Below the pieces are notes generated by a model that was not told where the DNA came from, did not search any database, and saw only the letters and a list, made by a program, of their open reading frames with translations. 64,000 nucleotides of DNA from Phytopythium helicoides (Eukaryota > Oomycota > Peronosporomycetes > Pythiales > Pythiaceae). This document shows, in pieces, positions 32,903 through 42,810 of the stretch. Where the stretch lies: NCBI GenBank assembly GCA_024867545.1, contig JANFNE010000008.1:828501-892500 (forward strand), written 5' to 3'. The first letter of the stretch is position 1, and every line of letters begins with the position of its first letter. The position numbers were made by a program, and so were the translations under genes.

Positions 32903-35900
32903 ATGGCTACCGACGGCAAGGACGGAGCAGATCCGGAAGACAAGCGTCAAACTCCGGCGCCTTCCGAAGCTGTTGGGCTTCCTTCTGACGCAAACGTTGT
33001 GCCAGTTGGAGAACAAGGTGATTGCACTAAAAATGATGAGCCTAGCTCCGAAGATGTAGTTACTGCTGCAGGTAATGGTGATGAGGACGGCACCAGTGTC
33101 AGTGGGGATCCAGCAAGCAACGATATAGCCACAGCCAACGTTGTGGTCGATATGATGCAGCTAGATAGCGCTACTCAAGGATTTCAAGACAAGCATGTGG
33201 AGGCATTAGATCCTCCTCCATTGGCACCAGCTCAAGTGTCGGATCCCCGGAGCACTCTTGGGAATGAGTTGGATGCTCAACAAGATATGACGTTGAGTAG
33301 CGACTTCAAAGCGATGGCAAGGATCGCAATGGCCAATGCACGGCACAACCGGCTTGCAGGCGGATCCAAGACAGTCTTCAATGTGAAAATGAGGCACATA
33401 GGCGAGCTCGGAATCGGCTTTCAGCTCTATTTCATGCTAACCAAGTACCTCGGCGTAACATTCTTTGTGATGGGGCTAGTCGCTCTCCCAGCGATCATTC
33501 TCAACAATTACGGGCACGGTATCACAAGCAAAATGGTCGATCCGCTACAGCTTGCGTACGCATCTTTGGGGAATCAGGGTGTAAACAGCCAAATTGCAAA
33601 CAACACACTGATGTGCTTGCCGCTTGGCAATATTGATTGCACTTGGGAGACGGTAACTACGCCATTAACGACGGATCCGTACCGAGTTACATGGATCCTA
33701 ACGCTTAGCGACTGCTCGTACTCGGTTTTGTTCGCACTCTTCTGTGTGTTCTACTGGCGCCGTGTTCGTTCAGCGATCGAGCTGCACCTTACAGAGAATC
33801 TCACACCTGCGAAATATGCCGTCTTTGTACGGGGTTTGCCACCGGACGCAACAGAGGAAGAGATCATCAAGCACTTTAACGAGCTATTTGACCCGACAGT
33901 TCGTGACCAGTACTTTCCACTCTGGTTTGGCTGTTGCTGGGGTCGACGGCAGAAAGTCAGGAACTCTCGTCTCCCAGTAGCAATCAACAACAGCGTCGTT
34001 TCAAACCTAGATCACTTAAACGGTACAAATCGAGGCACCAACGCGAAGAAAATGTACCTAAATACATGGGTCGCAGAAGTGAGCATTGCTCACCCAACTG
34101 GTGGTCTCCTTCGCGCGTTCTTGTCCATGGAGGCACTAACGCAAAATATCGCCGAAACTGAAACATTGATCGAGACTCTAAACAAAGAAAAAGCTGCGTC
34201 TCCAGGAACATTCCATCCTCGGGATGAAAAACTCATCGTCTCATCAACCAAGAAACTAAAGAAGCTGACCTCGCGTTTAGAGAAGGCAAAGAGCAGCATC
34301 AAACAGCTACGTGATGTACTCCCTGCAGAGTCCAAGAAAAAGAAGAGTTCGGACACCGATAAGCTAGAACAGAAGATGCGAGAGTCCGAACTTGCGACAA
34401 CGAACAAGAAAGATCTACATCGCCGTGCATCGATGACTCGAGCCAAGATGAAGGAGGCGGCAAACGCAGCGAAGAAGGCAGCAACCAAAACGCAGCGCGC
34501 ATTTAACTGGGATGGGTGCGAGTGTGCCTTCGTTGTGTTCAATAATCTTGAATCACGGCGCCGGTGTCTCCGCGACTACCGATTGTCCGGCCGCTGGCTA
34601 TTGAGGCGTTTTCAGCCTGGTTCTCTCCGTTTTCGGAGCAAGCATCCACTGATCGTATGTGAAGCACCTGAGCCATCCAATATTCTCTGGGAAAACCTTG
34701 AGGTGACTGATCGTGGCCGGTTTTACCGCCAGTCTTTCACTAACTTTTTGACGTTCATACTGCTCTTGGCGTCTTGTATTGTTATTTCGGCTGCTCAGTC
34801 AGCTCAACAAGACTTTCAGAGCAAAATGCCCCCTGACGGATTGTGTGACACGAGCCTTCCTCAGGTATTCTATGGCAGTAGCTCGTTCCAATCTCACCGA
34901 AAGATCAAATGGGAGCTTGAATGGGATTCGAGTGCGACGTGTCCTGCTGATGCTAACGGTGGAGCCTTGTATCACATCGCTTACTCGAACGGCATTATCA
35001 ATAATTTCACATTTACTCCTTCATTCGGACCATCCAACCCGTCACCTGTTCGCTGCACCGATCCATGCATCTCCGAGGCAAGTGACCAAGTGTGTAGCAC
35101 TTTGCCGTGCTTTGACTATCAGTCGCTCGTAATTGAAGGTGGGCAAACTTGCGAGACATACCTGGCAAGCCACGTATTGTACTGCTACTGCTCATCTGCG
35201 CTGACTGATAGTATAGCGCAGTATGGATATGTGAAAGGGGCCAAGAAGTTATGGAACGAGTTTGTCCCGTGCCGCGCATTCATCAAAGACTACTCGTTAA
35301 AGAATGCATACATTGTCGTGGCGGCTGCGGTTGTAGTTATCGTGAATCTGCTGCTGAAGATGCTTATCCACGCACTTGCAGCATTCGAGCGGCACTCAAG
35401 TGAATCAGCCAAGATGCTGGCGATCGCATTGAAGACGTTCGGAGCCCAACTGCTAAACACGGCAATTATCGTTTTGTTTGTAAATGCATCGCTTGGCTTG
35501 TCTTCAGTACCAGTCATCAAGGAGTTGTTTAAGGGAAAATACCGCGATTTTGAGCGCGAGTGGTATCCGAGTGTCGGCATGGGAATCACCACCACCATGC
35601 TAATCAATGCCGTCATGCCACAGCTCACGCTCTGCGTGCAGATGTTTGTAGTGGCCCCGCTCATGCGGTTTGTATCTCGACGCTCTATTCGCACACAGCA
35701 GCAAATGAATCGACTGTATGCTGGCCCAGAATTCGACATGTCTGTGCGCTATCCCATGGTGCTGAACTCAGTGTTTGTCACTATGATGTTTGCTGGAGGC
35801 TCTCCGATCCTGCTCTTTATTGCGGCTCTCACGTCCACTGCAACTTTCTGGCTCGACAAGATGTCACTTCTACACTTGTATAGCGTGAGAACAGCGTATG

Positions 35901-36979
35901 ATGAAGAGCTTGGTGAGGTCGCGCTACGTGCGCTACCTTGGACTTTGGCGTTGCACTTCGGGTTCTCGGCTTGGATGTATGGGAACTCAGACCTTATGAA
36001 GGCTAACTTGGTGGATTTACGGTGGGTCCTGAAGTCTGTCGGGTTGTCGTCGCTTGTTCGAGCCAATCCAAACGCCACTAGCAATGATCTGTACGCGTTG
36101 CTGCTCAACAAGGCTGCAAATTTTGACGCTCTTGGGAAATACGGACTTATCGTCAAACTTGTCCGTACCCATGTGATGCTCATGTCAATTCTATTTGCTG
36201 CAACAGTCGTATGTATTCTGCTATCAACTATCTTACTCCCGGTGGTGATCGCAGCGGGAGCAGTGGTTATGAAGGGTTTGGATCGGTTTATCCGATACAT
36301 CCTCGGCGTCGTAAGTCGTATCTTCTCAGTTGCCACTGCGTGCTTGAGCAAACCCAAAGGAAGGCGCAAGCGCAAGCACGTGGTCGCACCAGAGTTTACT
36401 GCAGTGTTCCGCAAGTCTGTTCGCCGGAGTTTCTGGCCTGAGCGTGCACAAGGCTTTCATATGGAGGAGGTGCCAGGTGAAGGTGACATGAAGCCCCACT
36501 TTGAGCTCTTCTGTGTGTTCAAAGAGGACACCGTCGTCCATGGCGTGAAGCGCAAAGCAGACACCCGGAAGCTGACGTGGGAAGCGATGCGAGCACCTGT
36601 CAAGTCGTATTCGATCGAAATGAATCCGCGGTATATTCTAGCTGTCAAGCAAGTAGAGGAGGCTTGGGCTGCAGTCAAGCGGAGCGACGGTATACTCCGT
36701 GGCAAAATCACACCGATCATTGATCATCAAGAAGGGGCAGCTGTGGAATCGTTGGTGACTGCCACTGAGCCAACGGTCCCGATCAATGAAATCAGTTCAA
36801 ACGAAAGCGCACATAGCAATATCCCAGCGCTCCCACAAGTGGATAACAAGCAGGCTGTATGCAATGACTTGAGTGGTGAGCAAACTCCTGCTGCTGAGAT
36901 GATCGAGACGCAACTGGATCCCGCTGATGCTGCTGACGAGGAATCCCCGGCTCTCACTGAGGAAATTGGACAGAGTTAG
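32903..36979 (+). CDS. OSCA/TMEM63 (DUF221/CSC1)-like membrane channel, copy 2, intact
   Basis: One uninterrupted exon, 1358 residues from MATDGKDGADPEDKR. TM1 is at about 172-198 (FQLYFMLTKYLGVTFFVMGL) and TM2 at about 262-285. An RRM-like cytosolic domain starts at YAVFVRGLPPDAT (about 305), with a Lys/Glu-rich coiled-coil insert at 425-530. NILWENLEVTDRGRFYR precedes TM3 (about 611-633). A long Cys-rich extracytosolic loop follows to about 793, then the remaining TM bundle to about 1120 and a C-terminal cytosolic tail. OSCA/TMEM63 proteins are osmo- or stretch-gated cation channels of the TMEM16-OSCA-TMC superfamily; the Cys-rich loop and long coiled insert are lineage features. It is the functional counterpart of the broken copy at 7699. 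Confidence 0.75.
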   Translation: MATDGKDGADPEDKRQTPAPSEAVGLPSDANVVPVGEQGDCTKNDEPSSEDVVTAAGNGDEDGTSVSGDPASNDIATANVVVDMMQLDSATQGFQDKHVEALDPPPLAPAQVSDPRSTLGNELDAQQDMTLSSDFKAMARIAMANARHNRLAGGSKTVFNVKMRHIGELGIGFQLYFMLTKYLGVTFFVMGLVALPAIILNNYGHGITSKMVDPLQLAYASLGNQGVNSQIANNTLMCLPLGNIDCTWETVTTPLTTDPYRVTWILTLSDCSYSVLFALFCVFYWRRVRSAIELHLTENLTPAKYAVFVRGLPPDATEEEIIKHFNELFDPTVRDQYFPLWFGCCWGRRQKVRNSRLPVAINNSVVSNLDHLNGTNRGTNAKKMYLNTWVAEVSIAHPTGGLLRAFLSMEALTQNIAETETLIETLNKEKAASPGTFHPRDEKLIVSSTKKLKKLTSRLEKAKSSIKQLRDVLPAESKKKKSSDTDKLEQKMRESELATTNKKDLHRRASMTRAKMKEAANAAKKAATKTQRAFNWDGCECAFVVFNNLESRRRCLRDYRLSGRWLLRRFQPGSLRFRSKHPLIVCEAPEPSNILWENLEVTDRGRFYRQSFTNFLTFILLLASCIVISAAQSAQQDFQSKMPPDGLCDTSLPQVFYGSSSFQSHRKIKWELEWDSSATCPADANGGALYHIAYSNGIINNFTFTPSFGPSNPSPVRCTDPCISEASDQVCSTLPCFDYQSLVIEGGQTCETYLASHVLYCYCSSALTDSIAQYGYVKGAKKLWNEFVPCRAFIKDYSLKNAYIVVAAAVVVIVNLLLKMLIHALAAFERHSSESAKMLAIALKTFGAQLLNTAIIVLFVNASLGLSSVPVIKELFKGKYRDFEREWYPSVGMGITTTMLINAVMPQLTLCVQMFVVAPLMRFVSRRSIRTQQQMNRLYAGPEFDMSVRYPMVLNSVFVTMMFAGGSPILLFIAALTSTATFWLDKMSLLHLYSVRTAYDEELGEVALRALPWTLALHFGFSAWMYGNSDLMKANLVDLRWVLKSVGLSSLVRANPNATSNDLYALLLNKAANFDALGKYGLIVKLVRTHVMLMSILFAATVVCILLSTILLPVVIAAGAVVMKGLDRFIRYILGVVSRIFSVATACLSKPKGRRKRKHVVAPEFTAVFRKSVRRSFWPERAQGFHMEEVPGEGDMKPHFELFCVFKEDTVVHGVKRKADTRKLTWEAMRAPVKSYSIEMNPRYILAVKQVEEAWAAVKRSDGILRGKITPIIDHQEGAAVESLVTATEPTVPINEISSNESAHSNIPALPQVDNKQAVCNDLSGEQTPAAEMIETQLDPADAADEESPALTEEIGQS

Positions 36980-37358
36980 AGCTCGAGCAATTTGGATACG
37001 TATCACTTGACAAGCTTGTGTCGAAGATCCGGAGTAGATCAAACACCACAACTTGCCTATTTCAAGCTCGTAGCCGCCCAGAACGGCAGGTAGCATACAT
37101 GAAAATACTCGCTTGGATAAATGCATCTGCTCGTGTTTGACGTTTGCTTGATCGTTTCCCTTTTGCTGTTCACTCGCAAAAATAGCTGCTGTTCTGATCG
37201 GACAATGAGGTCATGCTGCTCTCAGCACCGTCCTCGCCTTCATACCATGCTTCATTTCCTCATCTCAGACTTCGACTGAAGGCGGAACTTGGCAAACGGT
37301 CCACGCCATTCCGGCTTTTCCGACGAGCTAGGGACAAGTTTCGACCGAACTCAGCGCC
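36980..37358. other. Intergenic, nothing recognised
   Basis: Spacer between the intact channel gene and the tubby-like gene; presumably 3' UTR and promoter. No repeat or RNA gene seen. Confidence 0.4.
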
Positions 37359-38633
37359 ATGACGGACTCGATGCGACCAAACTTGCACATCCAGACAGAT
37401 AACTTGGCTCAACTCCCACCCCCGTCGACAACTGCTAGCCATGTACAGCCTTCTGCCGCCGGAAGCCTCACGTTTCTTGAGAAGGCAACCAAGATGCTCA
37501 CTGATCGACTCGGAAGCGTTAATGCCAGCGATGAAACACGCGCTGCTGATTGTGTGCTCGCTCCCACGACTGCTGAGTGGGGAACGAGTATACGCAAAGA
37601 GAAATTTCAAGATATGGACCTCCTTGAGAGCGGCAATGCGCGCGAGTACATCAGCGAGGAGTGTCTGAGTCCGACGCAAGCCAAGTCATGGACGTACTCC
37701 ACCGTCGAACGCACCAACAAGTCCCAATACCGCATGTACTGGAACAGCGACCAGTTCCTGCTCAGTGCCAAGCAAGTCGGCGGCAACTTCTTCATCAGCC
37801 AATACGAAACATTTCCTGAACGCGGCGACAGTACTGACGAGCCCACAGGTCACTACTGTGCCGTGTTGCGCAAGGTCGGTGACCACAACTTCAAGCTGTA
37901 CTCGTGTGGTTGTGAGGGCTGCGACCAGAGCTTCAGCACTTTCACATGCACCAACACAAAGGAGGATGCAAGCACCGATGCGGAGGTGAGCGCTGACGTA
38001 ACAGCGAGCGGTAGCAGCTCGTCCCATCCGCACCTGACTGAAGGAGCCGATCGGCAGCTGCTTGCTGACATCTCGCACTTCACCAAGGCTGCTGGAATCG
38101 CGGGATCGGAGATGCGGTGCTTCCAAGTGATCATTCCGGCTGTGATGGAGGATCGTCGGTCACGCGTTGTGTGGTGTCCGCGAGTCAGTCGCTCCGTCAC
38201 TCCGTCGGGTGGAACACCTCGCGGCACACCGACACGAGAACTTGTCACGTCTCCTTCTCCACTTAACAAGCGCAAGCATACGTTCACATTCGATGCCCCG
38301 ACAAGCGATCGTATTCGCATCGGCAGCAAGCTCCCAGTGTGGTGCCCCGAGGTAAACTCTCTCATGCTCAAGTTCCACGGCGGGCGGATCCGCGAGGCGT
38401 CCGCCAAGAACTTCATGCTCATGATCGAGGACGAGCCCGTGCCAAGCGTGCGCGGTGACAGCGGCGCAGCTGGACTCGATCCCAACGGGTCCAACCGCGT
38501 CGTGATGCAGTTCGGCAAATTCAGCAAGTCTAAGTTTGCGCTCGACTTCCGCTACCCGCTCGCCCCCGTGCAGGCTTTCGCCATCGGGCTTTCGTCGTGC
38601 GCGTGGAACATCAAGCCGCCGACCACGAGCTAG
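37359..38633 (+). CDS. Tubby-like protein
   Basis: Single exon, 424 residues. The N-terminal 110 residues are variable. The tub-type barrel is recognisable at RMYWNSDQFLLSAKQVGGNFFIS and above all at the C-terminus: NFMLMIEDEP, RVVMQFGKFSKSKFALDFRY, PLAPVQAFAIGLSSCAW. The tub domain binds phosphoinositides and anchors the protein to membranes; animal members help load cargo into cilia, and oomycete zoospores are flagellated, so a similar role is possible. Two inserts (about 205-240 Ser-rich; about 285-320 Thr/Pro-rich SVTPSGGTPRGTPTRE) enlarge the domain. Confidence 0.85.
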   Translation: MTDSMRPNLHIQTDNLAQLPPPSTTASHVQPSAAGSLTFLEKATKMLTDRLGSVNASDETRAADCVLAPTTAEWGTSIRKEKFQDMDLLESGNAREYISEECLSPTQAKSWTYSTVERTNKSQYRMYWNSDQFLLSAKQVGGNFFISQYETFPERGDSTDEPTGHYCAVLRKVGDHNFKLYSCGCEGCDQSFSTFTCTNTKEDASTDAEVSADVTASGSSSSHPHLTEGADRQLLADISHFTKAAGIAGSEMRCFQVIIPAVMEDRRSRVVWCPRVSRSVTPSGGTPRGTPTRELVTSPSPLNKRKHTFTFDAPTSDRIRIGSKLPVWCPEVNSLMLKFHGGRIREASAKNFMLMIEDEPVPSVRGDSGAAGLDPNGSNRVVMQFGKFSKSKFALDFRYPLAPVQAFAIGLSSCAWNIKPPTTS

Positions 38634-38728
38634 CCGTGCCGCGCGAAGGCGCCGCGTGCATGTCGACGATTAACTTATCCTTTTGCTTCAATCACCACGT
38701 ACTTGGCTTGCTCTGTTGTCTCCCTTCG

Positions 38729-39511
38729 CTACTCATGTGCTTGCTTGCGTCCCGACTGGAGCTTGATGTCTGGGCACTTGTTAGATAGGATGCGTCGGAA
38801 GGACGAGAGCGAGGGCCGCATCTCCCGCTGCGCCTCACTGCACGCCGCGCTGGTCTCGAACTCGCGCAGCAGCCGCTCCCACGTGAAGTCGGGCGGCAGT
38901 AGTGTGTACGTCTGCTCGACCATGGCGCTCTTGCGCTGGCCGTGCTCCTGCTTTCGCACCCGCACACGCTGCGTGACAACCTGTCCTCGCTCGCTGGCGA
39001 ACCGCCGCAGCCAGTCAGCCAGCAGCTCGTCGTCGAGCACCTTGGCGTTGCGGTTGTGCGCGTTGCCGTGCGGAGCGGCCACCAGCTGCTTGTCCTCGTG
39101 CACCACTCGTCGGTAGCGGTTTAGCGAGCACGTGGAGACGCCGAAGGCGGCTACGAACGCCTCTCGGCAGACCTCACCCACGATCGGCAGGTAATACGCG
39201 AACCGCCTGCGCGAGTTGGGGGCGTCTGCAGCGGGCGCTGCGGCCGAGGTGGCCGAGCTGCTCGCCGCCGCCCCAAGCCGAGCTGCAGGCCGCGAGCCCA
39301 CGAGCGAGGACAGCGAGAGCGCCGTGAAGAGGCAGACCTTGCGCTCGCGCTTGGTCATGGCCGCCAGCGAGGCCGCGAGCGCCTCCAAATCCGCGCGGGG
39401 CGTCGCGTCGGCCGCGAGGCAGCGCCGGGCGCAGCACTCGAGCGCTGCGAGCGCCTCGACGCTCGAGCTGTTGGCTCCTTGGCCGTCGGCGGGGGCTGCG
39501 GCGCTGCTCAT
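38729..39511 (-). CDS. Unknown 260-aa protein, possibly transposon-derived
   Basis: Single exon from MSSAAAPADG; the frame is open upstream without an ATG. The first 100 residues are Ala/Ser-rich. The central RRRFAYYLPIVGEVCREAFV, followed by a Leu-Asn-Arg segment, resembles a short N-terminal domain I associate with some DDE-transposase-like proteins (CRxAFLxxxGI type), but no catalytic domain follows. The C-terminal part is basic and helical. It overlaps no other gene and is convergent with the tubby gene. Domestication from a transposon is a guess. Confidence 0.5.
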   Translation of the reverse strand: MSSAAAPADGQGANSSSVEALAALECCARRCLAADATPRADLEALAASLAAMTKRERKVCLFTALSLSSLVGSRPAARLGAAASSSATSAAAPAADAPNSRRRFAYYLPIVGEVCREAFVAAFGVSTCSLNRYRRVVHEDKQLVAAPHGNAHNRNAKVLDDELLADWLRRFASERGQVVTQRVRVRKQEHGQRKSAMVEQTYTLLPPDFTWERLLREFETSAACSEAQREMRPSLSSFRRILSNKCPDIKLQSGRKQAHE

Positions 39512-40111
39512 GGCGAGTCGCGGCACCACCACGCGCGACTTGCTCGGTCTCTTTGCGAAATTACTGGCCTGGGCGTGGGCTGACGTTGGTGCGCATCCCC
39601 GGGAGGCGACCACCTCGGTCTCACGATGGACCGCAGATCATGCGACTCTCGCGGGGCTGCGACAGTCGTCAGGCTCGCTCGATCTCGGGGCGAGGGCCAC
39701 TGGCTGCGTCAGCGTCAGCCCGGAGGAATCATCAATGCTCGCGCCCGAGGTGACTCGCCATGGCTGCATGAGAGTCTCATGATGAGACCGACCCGGTCAC
39801 TGGCCAACGTCTCCAAACGGATCCGCATCATATCTCACCTCGGCGCGCGGGCACCGCCGCCGCTCTCGCCTGTTTGCGGTCATGATCATCACGGCGGTGG
39901 CGTGCCACTCTGCGGCGGCATAACCGCGAACATCGGCCCATCACACGGGTTGGTGTCCTAGACTGCCGGGGATGCGCCGTCTCCGCGCCATAGAGACTTC
40001 AAGTCCCGCGCTTTCGCTGGTAGCGCCGTGGTGGCTGCCCGCCCGGCTGCTGTCTGCGTGTGTCTAGAGCCTTCGGCTGGCGTGGCAGCTCGACATCTTC
40101 GCCGCGTGAGT
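39512..40111. other. Intergenic, nothing recognised
   Basis: About 600 nt between divergent genes; GC-rich, frames open by chance only. Confidence 0.4.
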
Positions 40112-41299
40112 ATGAACTGGGCCGACGCCTTCTGGCGCTACGACCCGGTCGAGGTGGCGGCCGAGCTCGACCGCACGCAGCTCTCGGCGGCCCAGGCGAG
40201 AGACCCCAACGGGTGCTCGCTGCTGGCGCTCGCGGTCAAGTACGCCGACCCGGAGGAGCCCAGCAGGACCGTCGCGATGCTAGACGCGCTCTTCCGACGC
40301 GGCGCGGACTTCCGCGTCGAGCAGGACGTCAACCTGTTCGTCGAGGCCAGCGAGCGAGACCTCGGCCTACAGGTGCTCGACGCGCTGCTATCGTGGTTCT
40401 ACCAGCAGCGGGCGAGGCACATGGGCTCTCCGTGGCGAGACCTCGACCATGAGGCGCTGCTCTGGGCCTGCCAAAAGTATCCTGGCGACCTCGCGAGGCA
40501 CCTGCTTCGAGTGGTGACGCTCGCTAACAGCAACAGGGACAAGGCGATGGAGCTGCCGCTGCTCGTGCTCCACGCAGCCGTGGCTTCCGACGACGAGGCC
40601 TGGGCGCTCGAGATCGCCCGGCATCCCATCGTCGAATGTAGCATCAAGGCAGTCGAGATACCCGCGCTGTGGCACGCCGAGTGCGCACAGAGAGCGACCC
40701 GATCGCTAGCCCCACCGCTGCTCCGGCGGTTCGTGCGGTGCGTCGAGGGAGCGATCCACAGACAAATGGGCCGCGTCACGGCCCAGCTAGACTACTCCAA
40801 CCACTGTGCGACCGCCCTGGCCGCATCCTACTACATCTACGCGGTTCCGGCAAGGGTCCGATCAGTCTCCTCATCGTCTTCTTCGTCCGATTCGTCTTCG
40901 ACTTCGTCATCATGCTCGTCTCCCCAATCACACAAGCGACCTCTGAGCAACAAGCGAGCGCGGCGGCACGCTCCAACATTCGTCGTTGTCATGGCGACGC
41001 GGTTCACGCGCGACGTCGAGTGGCATAGCGTCCGAGAGATCGCCATAGCACGGCATCGCGCACTGGTGAGTCAGCAGATCAAGCTCGCAAGTCAAACACC
41101 GCCATCGTCGCCAAGTCCATTCGAGTACGACCCAACACCTCCACATCCACTGCTGACCATCCCCGGTCCCGTGTTCGCGCTCATCCTGTCGTTCGTGCCA
41201 CCATCCGAGGTTGTTCGCGAGACGCTCGAGGCGTTCGGTGCCTGGACTCGGTGGCGCCCATCATGCCCGCGAGAACGCAAGCCGGTGCTCACGAGATAA
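40112..41299 (+). CDS. Solenoid-family protein, member 4
   Basis: Single exon, 395 residues from MNWADAFWRYDPVEVAAELD. The best-preserved ankyrin-like helix pairs of the family are here: NGCSLLALAVKYADPEEPSR and TVAMLDALFRRGADFRVEQD. Family signatures are LPLLVLHAAVASDDEAWALE and the C-terminal LLTIPGPVFALILSFVPPSE. A Ser-rich low-complexity insert (SSSSSSDSSSTSSS) lies near residues 255-280. Soluble, unknown function. Its N-terminus suggests the family descends from ankyrin-repeat proteins. Confidence 0.75.
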   Translation: MNWADAFWRYDPVEVAAELDRTQLSAAQARDPNGCSLLALAVKYADPEEPSRTVAMLDALFRRGADFRVEQDVNLFVEASERDLGLQVLDALLSWFYQQRARHMGSPWRDLDHEALLWACQKYPGDLARHLLRVVTLANSNRDKAMELPLLVLHAAVASDDEAWALEIARHPIVECSIKAVEIPALWHAECAQRATRSLAPPLLRRFVRCVEGAIHRQMGRVTAQLDYSNHCATALAASYYIYAVPARVRSVSSSSSSSDSSSTSSSCSSPQSHKRPLSNKRARRHAPTFVVVMATRFTRDVEWHSVREIAIARHRALVSQQIKLASQTPPSSPSPFEYDPTPPHPLLTIPGPVFALILSFVPPSEVVRETLEAFGAWTRWRPSCPRERKPVLTR

Positions 41300-41476
41300 T
41301 TCTTGAGGTCGTAACATGAAGTGCAGAAGTGAAGAGAGCGTCAGATGTCAGTGAGGACGCGGATGATGATAAGTAGCAGGTAGCAAGGACAGTGCAGGCA
41401 TGAATGAGCCCAACGGAGGCGATGCACCCGTACCACGTTCTCCCACTTTACGTTTCGCGTTGCGACGGTCATTGAC

Positions 41477-42019
41477 ATGTCAGACGCGATCGCTGTGCGT
41501 ACGTTTTGCCCTGAGGATCTGCCGGCCATTGCGTGCATCTTCGCGGCTGCGTCAATGTGTTTGGACGACGATGAGGCGTTCCGCCACCGGTGGCACGACA
41601 TCGTGGATCGCTGCCTGCGCTCAGATCTAGCAACCGTCGAGGAGACGTACGTTGTCCCCGGCGGCAACTTCTGGGTCGCCACGGTTGGCAAGGAAGGCAG
41701 CGAAAGAGTCGTGGGGATGATTGCACTGCTCCGCAAGTCCGAGACCGAGGGCGAGATCAAGCGCGTGTCAGTGGACGTCGACTACCATCGGCGCGGAGTA
41801 GGCCGACGCCTCATGAGCCACTTGGAGAGCTGGGCACGCGAGCACGGGGTCGAGCGCCTTGTGCTGGAAACAGGGGTCAAGAGCAAACAGACCATGGGCT
41901 TCTACCGGTCACTGGGCTACGACCTGCTACCTGTGTCACCTCCCCCGACGCTATTCCACGACCCACCATACTACGAGCTCGCCACATTTGTCAAGCACGT
42001 CAACAGGACGCAAGTGTGA
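41477..42019 (+). CDS. GNAT acetyltransferase 1 of tandem cluster
   Basis: Single exon, 180 residues. It has the GNAT fold: the beta4 core VVGMIALLRKSETEGEIKRV, acetyl-CoA pyrophosphate loop HRRGVGRRL, helix SHLESWAREHG and the FYRSLGY motif. The pattern VVPGGNFWVATV is shared by all members of this cluster. With GNAT 2 it forms a subgroup (Asp-rich MCLDDDEAF, DPPYYELATFVKHV end). These enzymes transfer acetyl from acetyl-CoA to an amine; the substrate is unknown. No targeting signal. Confidence 0.88.
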   Translation: MSDAIAVRTFCPEDLPAIACIFAAASMCLDDDEAFRHRWHDIVDRCLRSDLATVEETYVVPGGNFWVATVGKEGSERVVGMIALLRKSETEGEIKRVSVDVDYHRRGVGRRLMSHLESWAREHGVERLVLETGVKSKQTMGFYRSLGYDLLPVSPPPTLFHDPPYYELATFVKHVNRTQV

Positions 42020-42249
42020 ATGGACAGATGGAACAAGGAAGTCTTCTGTTGGGGGTATGCAGCTACCCAAAGATTGCAGTTGAGCTCTCCCGTGATTTTC
42101 TTCATCATTTGTGTCCAGGACTTGAGTCCTGAGCAACAAGAGATCTTTCGTGCGGTAGCAAGGTGAAGTGAGAGTCTACTGACTTGCCTCCCCTGCCATT
42201 GCTGCTCCTTCTCAGTCATTTTTCGTTTTCCTACTCCGCAACAACGAAG

Positions 42250-42810
42250 ATGTTCTCGATGCCACTCATCAGGACGCCAACTTCAATCAGCATTCGTTCG
42301 TTTCATCCCACCGACCTTCCTGCCATCAAGAGTTTGTACTCTGCAAGTTCAGTGTTCATGGACGACGACGACAACTACCGCCACCTTTGGCAAGCCAACT
42401 TGGAGCGGGTCTTTCGCTCTGACATGGCAAATATCGAGGAGACATATATCAAGCCAGGTGGCAACTTCTGGGTCGCCATAATGAAGGACAAGGACAGCGA
42501 GAAAGTCGTGGGGATGGCAGCGCTGCTACGAACCTCGGCATCAGAGGGCAAGGTCAAGCGCGTGTCGGTGGACGTCCAGCTCCATCGACAGGGCATTGGT
42601 CGGAAGCTCATGAAGGAATTGGAGCGCTGGGCATGTAACCACGGGGTCAAACGGCTGTTATTGGACGCAGGTGTGAAGAACAAGCGGTCCATCGGCTTCT
42701 ACGAGTCGCTCGGTTACAAACTCCAACATGAAAGTCCGCTGCCGACGCTTTTCCGAGATCCGCCGTACTACGAGCTCGTGACACTGGTTAAGCAGCTGAG
42801 TGAAGATTAG
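42250..42810 (+). CDS. GNAT acetyltransferase 2
   Basis: Single exon, 186 residues from MFSMPLIRTPTSISIRSFHP. The acetyl-CoA loop is HRQGIGRKL; core VVGMAALLRTSASEGKVKRV; C-terminal FYESLGYKL and DPPYYELVTLVKQL. Closest to GNAT 1; same strand, 230 nt apart. Probably a tandem duplicate that diverged. Substrate unknown. Confidence 0.88.
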   Translation: MFSMPLIRTPTSISIRSFHPTDLPAIKSLYSASSVFMDDDDNYRHLWQANLERVFRSDMANIEETYIKPGGNFWVAIMKDKDSEKVVGMAALLRTSASEGKVKRVSVDVQLHRQGIGRKLMKELERWACNHGVKRLLLDAGVKNKRSIGFYESLGYKLQHESPLPTLFRDPPYYELVTLVKQLSED

